Shown here piece after piece: positions 1 to 6,656 of a DNA stretch of 7,500 nt. A model generated the notes under the pieces. The model saw only the letters and a program-made list of their open reading frames with translations, was not told the origin of the DNA and ran no database searches. The first letter of the stretch is position 1; each line of letters starts with the position of its first letter. This DNA comes from Cyclobacteriaceae bacterium (GTDB lineage Bacteria > Bacteroidota > Bacteroidia > Cytophagales > Cyclobacteriaceae). Made by a program: the position numbers and the translations under genes. Where the stretch lies: assembly GCA_947458795.1 (NCBI GenBank), contig CANHCD010000092.1, forward strand, positions 1 through 7,500, in the 5' to 3' direction.

Positions 1-151
1 CAAATTGGGCAAGGTCATGCAGGCTGTTCGCCTCGCGGTCACTGGCCTCGGCGCTGGTCCAGACCTCATGGAAGTTTTTGCAATCTTAGGTCCGCAAGAG
101 GTAGCCAAAAGAATTCGGTTTGCGTTAGATACGCTAGCATTCGTAGACTGA
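1..151 (+). CDS. gltX: Glutamyl-tRNA synthetase, C-terminal end (partial)
   Basis: The gene enters from the left edge; the first complete codon is at position 2 and the TGA stop is at 149-151, giving the last 49 residues. The readable sequence (KLGKVMQAVRLAVTG, then GPDLMEVFAILG, then a final KRIRFAL helix) matches the end of the anticodon-binding domain of class I glutamyl-tRNA synthetases. In that family the corresponding stretch reads like lGkvMqplRvaltG...gp.l.e....lG.e....Ri. The enzyme charges tRNA-Glu with glutamate in the cytoplasm. Only the tail is visible, so the HIGH and KMSKS catalytic motifs cannot be checked, and a glutamyl-tRNA(Gln)-type paralogue cannot be excluded. The next small gene starts one base after the stop, which suggests translational coupling. 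Confidence 0.9.
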   Translation, partial: KLGKVMQAVRLAVTGLGAGPDLMEVFAILGPQEVAKRIRFALDTLAFVD

Positions 152-152
152 G

Positions 153-338
153 ATGACCAAAAAGAAGAAAAAAGAAGAGCAGCCCCGCGTACACGAGGAA
201 TTGAAAGGCTTCAAGATGGAGATCAATTCCTTCGGGGAGATCTCTTCCAGCCTACCCATCGAGGCAATCAATGACTTCCTCAATAAAAACGTGGAGGATA
301 AAAAACTCAAAGAGCGAGAGGATCTAACACAGGATTAA
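153..338 (+). CDS. Small lysine-rich hypothetical protein following gltX
   Basis: This 61-residue protein has no function I can name. It starts at ATG 153, one base after the gltX stop, so ribosomes finishing gltX could reinitiate here; there is no separate room for a Shine-Dalgarno site. Residues 3-7 are five consecutive lysines, followed by acidic residues. The central part (HEELKGF, then INSFGEI) looks like a short beta-hairpin, and the rest (EAINDFLNKNV, then EDKKLKERED) like a charged amphipathic helix. There is no signal peptide or membrane segment, so it is probably cytosolic. The HEELKGF...INSFGEI...FLNKNVxDKKL pattern resembles small uncharacterised proteins of Bacteroidota as I remember them, but this was not checked by search. 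The tight coupling to gltX and the clean length argue that it is real. RNA or ribosome association would fit the basic N-terminus but is speculation. Confidence 0.72.
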   Translation: MTKKKKKEEQPRVHEELKGFKMEINSFGEISSSLPIEAINDFLNKNVEDKKLKEREDLTQD

Positions 339-340
339 AC

Positions 341-356
341 CCTACAAACCTACAAA
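341..356 (+). repeat. Perfect 8-bp tandem direct repeat
   Basis: CCTACAAA occurs twice back to back at 341-348 and 349-356, directly after the stop of the 61-residue gene and running into the left arm of the hairpin at 352-380. It is short enough to be accidental; no function is assigned. Confidence 0.6.
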
Positions 357-386
357 AGCTTCTTTAACCGAGGCTTTTGTGGTTTT
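352..386 (+). terminator. Possible intrinsic terminator after the gltX/61-aa gene pair
   Basis: The left arm ACAAAAGCTTC (352-362) pairs with GAGGCTTTTGT (370-380) over 11 bp, with a single T-G wobble and a 7-base loop (363-369). The right arm ends in TTTTGT and is followed by GGTTTT (381-386), with a run of seven T at 398-404. The U tract is interrupted, so this is not a textbook terminator. Its position between the gltX unit and the large-paralogue cluster is where termination would be expected. It could instead be an untranslated-leader hairpin of the downstream operon. Confidence 0.45.
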
Positions 387-424
387 AGGCGATTCCATTT
401 TTTTAAGTGCAACACCCAAACCAC

Positions 425-3130
425 ATGGTACACCAAAAAGAATTTCCAACAAGTGTTCATCCCTCAAGAAGTGTGGGGAGGCAAACTCAGCGCTTCCTAC
501 TGAACCTATCCTGGATTTTCTTCCTGCTCTATTTTCTTGCCACTTCCACCCAGGCACAGACTGGGCGCCTCAGCGGGACGATTGTTTCAACTGCGACTGA
601 GGCTCCAGTTTCGGAGGCCCATGTGTTTATCCCAAACACTACCTTTCAGGCTTTCTCAGATGGCGATGGCAACTTTCTCCTGGCCAACTTGCCGGAAGGC
701 ACCTGGGAGCTGCAGGTTCGCGGACCAGGTTGGGAGAAGTTTAGCCAAGAGATTCAGGTCAAAGCAGGAGTTCCTCTTCGCCTTTCAATTCGTCTCAACA
801 AGCAGGATAATTCCGGTTTCACTGCTTCTGATTTGTCTAAATCGAAAATCACCAAGCTTACAGAAGCGGTGAAGGAGGCCTTTGTAGGAAAGGGGATTGC
901 AGGAGAGCAAATACAAGTGTTAAATCCAGACAAACTGATTTTTGAGGAACAACAGGATAAATCCTTCCGTGTTCAGGCAGCTGGGCCCTTGTTTTTTTCC
1001 AATCCGGAAACGGGCTACTTGGTCTCCGTGTATTTTGACCCCTTTACCTTAGAAACCTCCAGCCCCCAACAGCTGACCTACGTGTATTTTGAGTTGCCCA
1101 AAGAGGAAAGTTTGGAAGAAGGGAGAAGGGCGGCACGTTTAAAGGCGTATCGGTCTAGCCCTACCTATTACATCGCACAGTTGATGGAAGGAAAAACAAC
1201 AGATTTCTCCACTCCAGCAGATCCAGAAGTGGCATTTACTTCTCAACCAGGAGTTTACCAGCTGTCCTTCACCAAACCATTGAAGGTAAGTTTGGCGGAT
1301 GGCTCACAAGGAACCCTCAACTACAGTGGGGAGAAGCTGCTCGTCCACCTGAACGGCAGCCCAGTAGCAGCTGACCAATTGGCGATTGGAGGGGTATTTT
1401 CGAACCAAAATCCCATCTACGGGGTACCGGCCAATTTCAATGCGGATCGGTTGACTAAACTGGCCAATCTTGAAAAAAACGAGGAGGTGATGCAAGAACG
1501 AATCTATTTGCACACGGATCGGAAGCATTACTGGCCTGCAGAAAACATCCATTTCAAAGCCTACCTCTCCTATGGAAGTCCCTTGATGGCGGAGGAACTA
1601 AGTAAGGTACTGCATCTTGAGCTGATCGATTCAACAGGCTACGAATGGATCCATCAGGTCGTAGAAATCAAAAATGGGGTAGCACAGGGACACCTAGCCC
1701 TTCCAGATCTGGCCGAAACGGGCAATTTTTACCTGCGCGCCTACACCGCTTGGGGCCTTAATTACGAACAAGAGGAGTTCATCCTGCCTATCCAAATTTT
1801 ATCCCACCAGTTTCAGCCTGCCTCTTTCCCGATTGCATCAGGATCTAAAAACGTCGGTGTGTTTACAGATAAACAAACTTACGGAGCAGGGGAAAAGGTC
1901 ACGCTCAACATCATGGCCGTAGACGAGGAGGGTAAACCCTTAAAATCCAACTTTTCTGTTTCGGTACTGGATGGTAACCAGGCGGTGCATGTACCTGATT
2001 TCAAGGGTATGGAAGCACTTTTGCAGTCATCCAAACGGAAACCCGCAGTGCCGGAGTATCCTGTGGAAAAGGGCTTTGAGCTAGCAGGTAAACTTCTTAA
2101 CGAAAATGGAGCGCCTATTCAAGGATCCATCAAGGCCTTTATCAACGGATACGAAGATGTGCGTACGATTAAGTCAGCGAAGGACGGGACCTTTAACTTT
2201 CCGGCAACCAATTTTTCCGGCGACTTTGAGGTGTCGTTACAGGCAACCGACCAAAATGCCAGGCCGATTCGAGTGATTCAATTGGATGTTAAATCCTACC
2301 CCAGCACAAGTGATTTGAGCTCCATTTCCTTTCCAAAGGTCGTGCCCAGGGGTGCCCAGGGCGATGCCTCCTACCTTCCTATCCAGCCGCTTCAAAAAGG
2401 AGAAATCATGCTGGCGGAGGCTGTGGTAGAAGAAAAAAAGGAAAATTCCATTGGTCCGATGATTTATGGGAAGCCGGATAAAGTAGTGGAGACCGAGGGG
2501 ATGAACTTAGTAGGGACTACTCTCCAATTTATTTATGCCTTATCCGCTCAGGTGGCAGGCCTGAGGATTGTCGGCACGCCTCCTAATGTTCGGGTGTCCT
2601 TCCGAGGGGGCGAACCCCTGGTGCTAATCAATGGGGTGCCCGCAAATGGATCTTCAGGCACGTTACTTGGAGGTGGAGGAGGAGGCCGAACGTTTTACGA
2701 GGTGCTTGAAGGGGTCAATATCTTCAATATCGAGCGGGTCGAGGTCATTCGGCGTTTGGTGCCCATGTATGGAGACTTGGGCCGAAATGGAGTGATATCC
2801 ATCATCCTCAAATCCGGGGAGCAACTCCAAAAAGAGGGAAATAACTTCACTTTGCTGAAACTGCAGGGATTTGCACCAAGTCTGCCTTTTGAAGTCACAG
2901 AATCCAGTAGAAAGTTTTACCCCTTCTTAAATCCCTTCCGACCGACCCTGTATTGGAATCCTAGCCTTACCAACGATGGATCTCGGCTTTCTATACCCAT
3001 TGAATTTTTGCTAAACGAAAAATCAGGGCCAATTTTAGTAGAAGTCCGTGGGATTACGGAACTTGGAGAGCCTATTTATGGAACCTTTCTACTGAACGAA
3101 TCCCTGACTAAGCTCCCATTGGAAAATTAG
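425..3130 (+). CDS. Secreted MG2/TonB-plug domain protein without a beta-barrel (paralogue A)
   Basis: Exported envelope protein of unknown function, 901 aa from ATG 425. A hydrophobic signal segment (LSWIFFLLYFLATSTQAQ) ends near residue 45. Order of domains: carboxypeptidase-regulatory-like fold (48-126); a Bacteroidota-type region with AFVG, LNP and GYLVSVYF motifs (139-349); macroglobulin MG2-like domain opening with ERIYLHTD (358-459); a second MG-like domain with GEKVTLNI and SVSVLDG (474-526); another carboxypeptidase-regulatory-like module (539-621); a TonB-box-like stretch LAEAVVEEKK (about 663-672); a TonB-receptor plug with RGGEPLVLINGVP and RVEVIRR (680-798), carrying a six-glycine loop (749-754); and a macroglobulin-like tail with TLYWNP. 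No transmembrane barrel follows the plug. I see no cysteine anywhere, which excludes a thioester. In-frame GTG codons at 407 and 473 are alternative starts; the last would give a more typical signal peptide. Probably cotranscribed with the paralogue 28 bases downstream. Confidence 0.9.
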   Translation: MVHQKEFPTSVHPSRSVGRQTQRFLLNLSWIFFLLYFLATSTQAQTGRLSGTIVSTATEAPVSEAHVFIPNTTFQAFSDGDGNFLLANLPEGTWELQVRGPGWEKFSQEIQVKAGVPLRLSIRLNKQDNSGFTASDLSKSKITKLTEAVKEAFVGKGIAGEQIQVLNPDKLIFEEQQDKSFRVQAAGPLFFSNPETGYLVSVYFDPFTLETSSPQQLTYVYFELPKEESLEEGRRAARLKAYRSSPTYYIAQLMEGKTTDFSTPADPEVAFTSQPGVYQLSFTKPLKVSLADGSQGTLNYSGEKLLVHLNGSPVAADQLAIGGVFSNQNPIYGVPANFNADRLTKLANLEKNEEVMQERIYLHTDRKHYWPAENIHFKAYLSYGSPLMAEELSKVLHLELIDSTGYEWIHQVVEIKNGVAQGHLALPDLAETGNFYLRAYTAWGLNYEQEEFILPIQILSHQFQPASFPIASGSKNVGVFTDKQTYGAGEKVTLNIMAVDEEGKPLKSNFSVSVLDGNQAVHVPDFKGMEALLQSSKRKPAVPEYPVEKGFELAGKLLNENGAPIQGSIKAFINGYEDVRTIKSAKDGTFNFPATNFSGDFEVSLQATDQNARPIRVIQLDVKSYPSTSDLSSISFPKVVPRGAQGDASYLPIQPLQKGEIMLAEAVVEEKKENSIGPMIYGKPDKVVETEGMNLVGTTLQFIYALSAQVAGLRIVGTPPNVRVSFRGGEPLVLINGVPANGSSGTLLGGGGGGRTFYEVLEGVNIFNIERVEVIRRLVPMYGDLGRNGVISIILKSGEQLQKEGNNFTLLKLQGFAPSLPFEVTESSRKFYPFLNPFRPTLYWNPSLTNDGSRLSIPIEFLLNEKSGPILVEVRGITELGEPIYGTFLLNESLTKLPLEN

Positions 3131-3158
3131 CATTCCACCTTTATCTCCCACTACTTCT

Positions 3159-5903
3159 GTGAAAAATACCTGCCTACTTGCGTTCTTTCTACTTTGCTCC
3201 GCCCTCGCTGTAGCACAAACTGCCACGCTTACAGGTACGGTAAAAGATGCAGAAACGGGAGAGGCACTCCCTTTTTGTTCGGTATTTATCAACAACACGA
3301 CCGTATCCACTGCAACCGACATGCAGGGCAACTATACCCTCTCAGGGATAGAAGCAGGGACGGTAGAGATTGGCTTTTCTTTTTTGGGCTATACCGCCCA
3401 AACACGCAAAATTACGCTAAAACCTGGGGGGACTTTTACCCTCAATCTCAACTTAGTTCCTCTGGAACAGGAGCTTACCGAACAGGAAGTAAAGGCATCT
3501 CGCGACAAAAGCTGGGAGCGTGACCTCCGCAAATTCCAAAGTCTTTTTTTAGGCATAGACGAAGCTGCTGCACAAACCAACATCCTCAATCCTTGGGTCA
3601 TCGATTTCCCCATCCCCACTGAAAAAGGAACCTTTCTGGCGCGAGCGGAGCAGCCGATCGAAATCGAAAACCGCTACCTAGGCTATAAAATCACGTTCAA
3701 CCTAACTGAGTTTCTAGATGCGCCTACCAACTACCGCATCGTAGGGGCAGCTCGATTTGAATTTCTACCTCCCGACTCGGATGCGCAGCAAGCCCTTTGG
3801 GAGAAAAACCGAGCAACAATTTACCAACGCTCTCCCATGAATCTCTTTCGGGCAATAACCAAAGGCACCTACGAACGGGAAGGATTCTATCTTTATGGAG
3901 ACAAGGCCGGAGGCTCTGCCAGCATGAATATCCGTACCGATATTTTTGCAAATGAACTGGGAAAGTCGGTCGTGCCCTACAAGGCTGATCCCCTCGTCCT
4001 GCCGGGCAGTACTCCTGATGAATATTTGCTGCAACTCAAAGGCCGCATCGAAATTCACTACCAGAAAGGCTTTGCACAAGCCAATACTTACCGAGATGCC
4101 CCATACCCGATTTCCTGGCTGGAAGTAAAAAATGGACAAGTGCGAGTTCGGGAAAATGGTTCGATCCTCAACCCCGAAGATCTGGTTTTCTCAGGCGATA
4201 TGGACCGCAAGCGAATTTCAAATTTGCTTCCCTTAGACTACGATGCGGTAAAAGCACTGCTGCTGCAGGATTTGGCTAAAACAGCCAAAAACTACCAGGA
4301 GAAGGTGTATCTCCACACCGATAAGCCCTATTACTATGCAGGAGATTCCCTTTTCTTTAAAGGATATTTTGCCTACGGCAACCCCTACCTGAGAGACGAA
4401 CTGAGCAAGGTGCTCCATGTGGAAGTGATTTCCAATGCACGTGACATTCTCCTTGCGAAGAAATTCCCGATTCGCGATGGCATCGTGGTTGGAGATCTCC
4501 TACTGCCTGATTCACTAGAGGGTGAGTACTACTACCTGAGGGCCTACACCAACTGGATGAGAAATTATGGTCCCAACCAGTACTTTATGCAGGCCCTCCC
4601 TGTGCTGAATCCTTACAAACGAATCGTAGCATCGGAGATCAATGAGCAATGGACCAACAAAGGAGTTCAGCTGCAGTCAGATAAATCAAATTTCGGTCCC
4701 CGGGAAGAGGTAAACTTGCGAATGCAGCTTACTGACGAAAAAGGGAGGCCTGCAGCAGCTACCCTTTCGGTAAGTATATGGGATGCAGAGCAGCTCGTGC
4801 CTATCCGGAGGGAGGTGGATCTGTTACCAAGTCTGAAGCTCAGCCAAATCCCAGAAACGTTGGGAACGGAACGATTTTCATATCCCATAGAAACGAGTAT
4901 TTCGGTTACAGGAAAAGTAACCGATGCCAAAGGGAAAGGGGTAGGTACCGATGTAACTGCTTTTGTGAATGAATTCCAGGGCTTGATCAATCTAACTTCC
5001 AATGCAGAAGGAGACTTTGCGATGGAGAATATGGAATTTTATGGACCGATGCGACTAGGTTTGGTGGCTGCTGACAAAAAAGGTCGGCCACTGAATGTCC
5101 AACTCCAAGAGCCCCTCAAAGCGCCTGTGGTCTTGCCCCAAATGCCCTATTTTCCCAAAGTCACCACGCTGGCCACTCCAGCAAAAGTTCCTGATCCTGA
5201 GGTAGCCAACCCAGAAGCTAAGTCGGAAAAGGTGCGACAAAAAGCCATCTATGGCAACCCGGATTTTATCATTGAAGGAGAAAAGTTGACCAAGACCGGA
5301 AGTGCAACAGATCTGGTAAATAGCCTAGTAGGAAATATTCCAGGTGCCCGAGTGACCTTGGTAGGAGGTACTGGGCAACAAACAATCCGCCTTAGAGGTG
5401 GAGCGGTTTCGGCCCTTGGTTCGATGGAGCCTATAGTTATGTTGGATGGGGTAGTTCTTGTAGGCGGAGGCATGGCCACTGCTGCAGATAACATTCGAAA
5501 CATCAATGCCTTCGATATTGATCGGGTGGAGGTGGTCACCAGGATGGTGCCTATGCTCGGAGATCAAGGAAAAAATGGGGTCATTGCCGTTTACCTCAAG
5601 GATGAGATGGACGAGAATCAGGACAATCCTCTGGAAGGAAAGGGAATGATCACCTTTACCCTAGAAGGCTTTCAAGTACCAAGCGATTTTACACCACGTA
5701 CTTACGGCCCTGATAGCCCAGTTGGAGCTAAAGACGATCGGCAGACCTTGTATTGGAACCCTTATTTGGTGACCAATGAAAAGGGGGAATTGGTTCTTTC
5801 CTTTTTTGCCAACGACTTAGGTGGCCCCGTGATTGTGGAAGTGCGTGGATTAACTGTGGCTGGGGAGCCGATTCAAGGGACTTTTAGGTTGAATAAAAAA
5901 TAG
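3159..5903 (+). CDS. Secreted MG2/TonB-plug domain protein without a beta-barrel (paralogue B)
   Basis: Tandem paralogue of the preceding gene, 914 aa. The GTG start at 3159 is supported by an ideal signal peptide beginning there (MKNTCLLAFFLLCSALAVAQ, cleavage near residue 19-20). Domains: carboxypeptidase-regulatory-like (22-105; GTVKDAETGEALP); a Bacteroidota-type region with WERDLRKFQSLFLG, LNP, YLGYKI and LPLDY motifs (119-364); MG2-like domain with EKVYLHTDKPYYYAGD (from 381 to about 490); a second MG-like domain (about 500-549); carboxypeptidase-regulatory-like module (580-648); a Pro/Ala/Lys-rich linker; TonB plug with LVNSLVGNIPGARV, RLRGG, PIVMLDGVV and IDRVEVV (697-817); and a macroglobulin-like tail with QTLYWNP and VEVRGLTVAGEPI. 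The plug is closer to the canonical receptor form than that of paralogue A. There is no barrel after it, and after the signal peptide I see only one cysteine (about residue 40). Two in-frame stops, TAG then TGA, end the gene. Role unknown; envelope binding or assembly is inferred. Confidence 0.92.
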   Translation: MKNTCLLAFFLLCSALAVAQTATLTGTVKDAETGEALPFCSVFINNTTVSTATDMQGNYTLSGIEAGTVEIGFSFLGYTAQTRKITLKPGGTFTLNLNLVPLEQELTEQEVKASRDKSWERDLRKFQSLFLGIDEAAAQTNILNPWVIDFPIPTEKGTFLARAEQPIEIENRYLGYKITFNLTEFLDAPTNYRIVGAARFEFLPPDSDAQQALWEKNRATIYQRSPMNLFRAITKGTYEREGFYLYGDKAGGSASMNIRTDIFANELGKSVVPYKADPLVLPGSTPDEYLLQLKGRIEIHYQKGFAQANTYRDAPYPISWLEVKNGQVRVRENGSILNPEDLVFSGDMDRKRISNLLPLDYDAVKALLLQDLAKTAKNYQEKVYLHTDKPYYYAGDSLFFKGYFAYGNPYLRDELSKVLHVEVISNARDILLAKKFPIRDGIVVGDLLLPDSLEGEYYYLRAYTNWMRNYGPNQYFMQALPVLNPYKRIVASEINEQWTNKGVQLQSDKSNFGPREEVNLRMQLTDEKGRPAAATLSVSIWDAEQLVPIRREVDLLPSLKLSQIPETLGTERFSYPIETSISVTGKVTDAKGKGVGTDVTAFVNEFQGLINLTSNAEGDFAMENMEFYGPMRLGLVAADKKGRPLNVQLQEPLKAPVVLPQMPYFPKVTTLATPAKVPDPEVANPEAKSEKVRQKAIYGNPDFIIEGEKLTKTGSATDLVNSLVGNIPGARVTLVGGTGQQTIRLRGGAVSALGSMEPIVMLDGVVLVGGGMATAADNIRNINAFDIDRVEVVTRMVPMLGDQGKNGVIAVYLKDEMDENQDNPLEGKGMITFTLEGFQVPSDFTPRTYGPDSPVGAKDDRQTLYWNPYLVTNEKGELVLSFFANDLGGPVIVEVRGLTVAGEPIQGTFRLNKK

Positions 5904-5933
5904 TGAAAATCGAAAAATTCTCTAGGTTCAGGT

Positions 5934-6593
5934 ATGTCTAAAAAGTGCTTTGTCCTCGTTCTATTTCTCTTGCCAGGAATTGCTTTCGCGCAGTTGAGTA
6001 TCGGCATTCGAGGAGGGCTGAGTAGCAGTTCCTACAGCTACCAGGCGACAGCAGGTACCCGGGTCAAAAAAGTGGACGGAATTGCCGCTCCAACCTTTGC
6101 CCTGGTAATCGAATATTTTGACTCCAAAAATGCAGGGGTAGAGCTCAATATCCAGCAACTTACGCTTGGCTTCAAGCAAGTCAACGATGCAGGGAAGATC
6201 AATCAAACCGAGTTTAGCTACCTCAAAATCCCTATCCTAGCCAGCATCTTTGCTGGACGTTCTGGGCGATTTCAAATCAAATTTGGCCCTCACTTCGGGG
6301 TGCTGAGACAGGTGGAGGACATTTCTCGGGAGTATTCGGGAGCTACCCCCAAGGAGCTACCTACCTTTGGACAGCCTGCAGATACCCCCAACAAGCGTAT
6401 GTATGGACTTACGGGTGGTGCAGGAATTTCCAAGCTTTTTGGCAAATCTACCCTATCTGCTGAGGCACGCTTTGGCTATGACTTTACGAATCCAGAGTCC
6501 CAGGATCGTATTTTTGAGATGAGTTCGACCAACCTTGAGTTTACGCTAGCCTACCTATTTCGTGTCAAGGAACGCAAGCAGAAAAGTCCTTAA
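5934..6593 (+). CDS. Outer-membrane beta-barrel protein, PorT-like family
   Basis: Predicted small outer-membrane beta-barrel of 219 residues. The signal peptide MSKKCFVLVLFLLPGIAFAQ is cleaved near residue 19-20. The mature part alternates polar and hydrophobic residues in strands typical of the Bacteroidota PorT / OMP_b-brl_2 group: an opening GIRGGLSSSSYSY strand, FALVIEYFDSKNAGVELNIQ, the family-like YLKIPILASIF followed by FQIKFGPHFGVL, then GLTGGAGISKLF, LSAEARFGYDF and a last strand LEFTLAYLFRV. A basic tail (KERKQKSP) follows the last strand. Length and strand count suggest 8 to 10 strands, far too few to house a TonB plug. The gene starts 30 bases after paralogue B with no terminator between, so it is probably in the same operon and may work with the two large proteins. 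Family assignment comes from pattern recognition; the function is unknown. Confidence 0.85.
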   Translation: MSKKCFVLVLFLLPGIAFAQLSIGIRGGLSSSSYSYQATAGTRVKKVDGIAAPTFALVIEYFDSKNAGVELNIQQLTLGFKQVNDAGKINQTEFSYLKIPILASIFAGRSGRFQIKFGPHFGVLRQVEDISREYSGATPKELPTFGQPADTPNKRMYGLTGGAGISKLFGKSTLSAEARFGYDFTNPESQDRIFEMSSTNLEFTLAYLFRVKERKQKSP

Positions 6594-6618
6594 CCAAGCT
6601 TTTGGCAAGCTAGCTTGG
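6594..6618. repeat. Palindromic element: three AAGCT half-sites, including a perfect 12-bp palindrome
   Basis: CAAGCTAGCTTG (6606-6617) is a perfect 12-bp palindrome. A further copy, CCAAGCT, lies just upstream at 6594-6600, so it can also pair with AGCTTGG (6612-6618) to form a 7-bp stem with an 11-base loop. There is no T tract after it, so a terminator reading is weak. Its location inside the candidate aroQ promoter spacer suggests an operator instead. Confidence 0.5.
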
Positions 6619-6632
6619 AGTCAATACCTTTA
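6601..6632 (+). promoter_or_regulatory. Candidate Bacteroidota-type promoter for aroQ
   Basis: TTTG at 6601-6604 is followed after 20 bases by TACCTTTA at 6625-6632, which matches the phylum's -7 consensus TAnnTTTG at all but the last base. The TTTG at -33 and roughly 20-base spacing fit the known arrangement. Transcription would begin near 6639, leaving a leader of under 20 bases before the ATG at 6657. The palindrome at 6606-6617 lies wholly within the spacer. Confidence 0.45.
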
Positions 6633-6656
6633 TAGTCAATTCTTTTCGATGTACCC

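Noticed and set aside
156..185. A-rich run in the lysine codons as a slippery frameshift site
   Set aside because: The run is phased AAA-AAA-G in the reading frame, not the A-AAA-AAG phase required for -1 slippage, and no overlapping frame continues usefully.
537..872. Alternative-frame open reading frames inside the large genes (for example 537-872, 3194-3523, 3765-4139 minus, 4667-5002 minus, 5249-5539 minus)
   Set aside because: They lie entirely inside genes with strong protein-family support, have shadow-like composition and no recognisable motifs.
348..889. Minus strand at 348-368 would encode VKEAFVG, identical to seven residues encoded on the plus strand at 869-889, differing mostly at third codon positions
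   Set aside because: A 7-residue match among all frame pairs in 7.5 kb is not improbable, and the minus-strand frame overlaps a real gene's signal peptide and has no sign of being coding. Treated as coincidence.
3131..3158. Promoter or terminator in the 28-base gap between the paralogues (and the 30-base gap at 5904-5933)
   Set aside because: No stem-loop and no TTTG/TAnnTTTG pair is visible; both gaps are best read as within-operon spacing.
3159..3218. Lipoprotein signal in paralogue B (Cys13 within the hydrophobic segment)
   Set aside because: The residues before it (FLL) do not fit a lipobox, and a normal Sec cleavage site (AVA before Gln20) follows.
425..5903. Calling the two large proteins full TonB-dependent receptors
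   Set aside because: Only about 95-105 residues follow each plug, and these match a macroglobulin-like tail; a receptor barrel would need several hundred residues.
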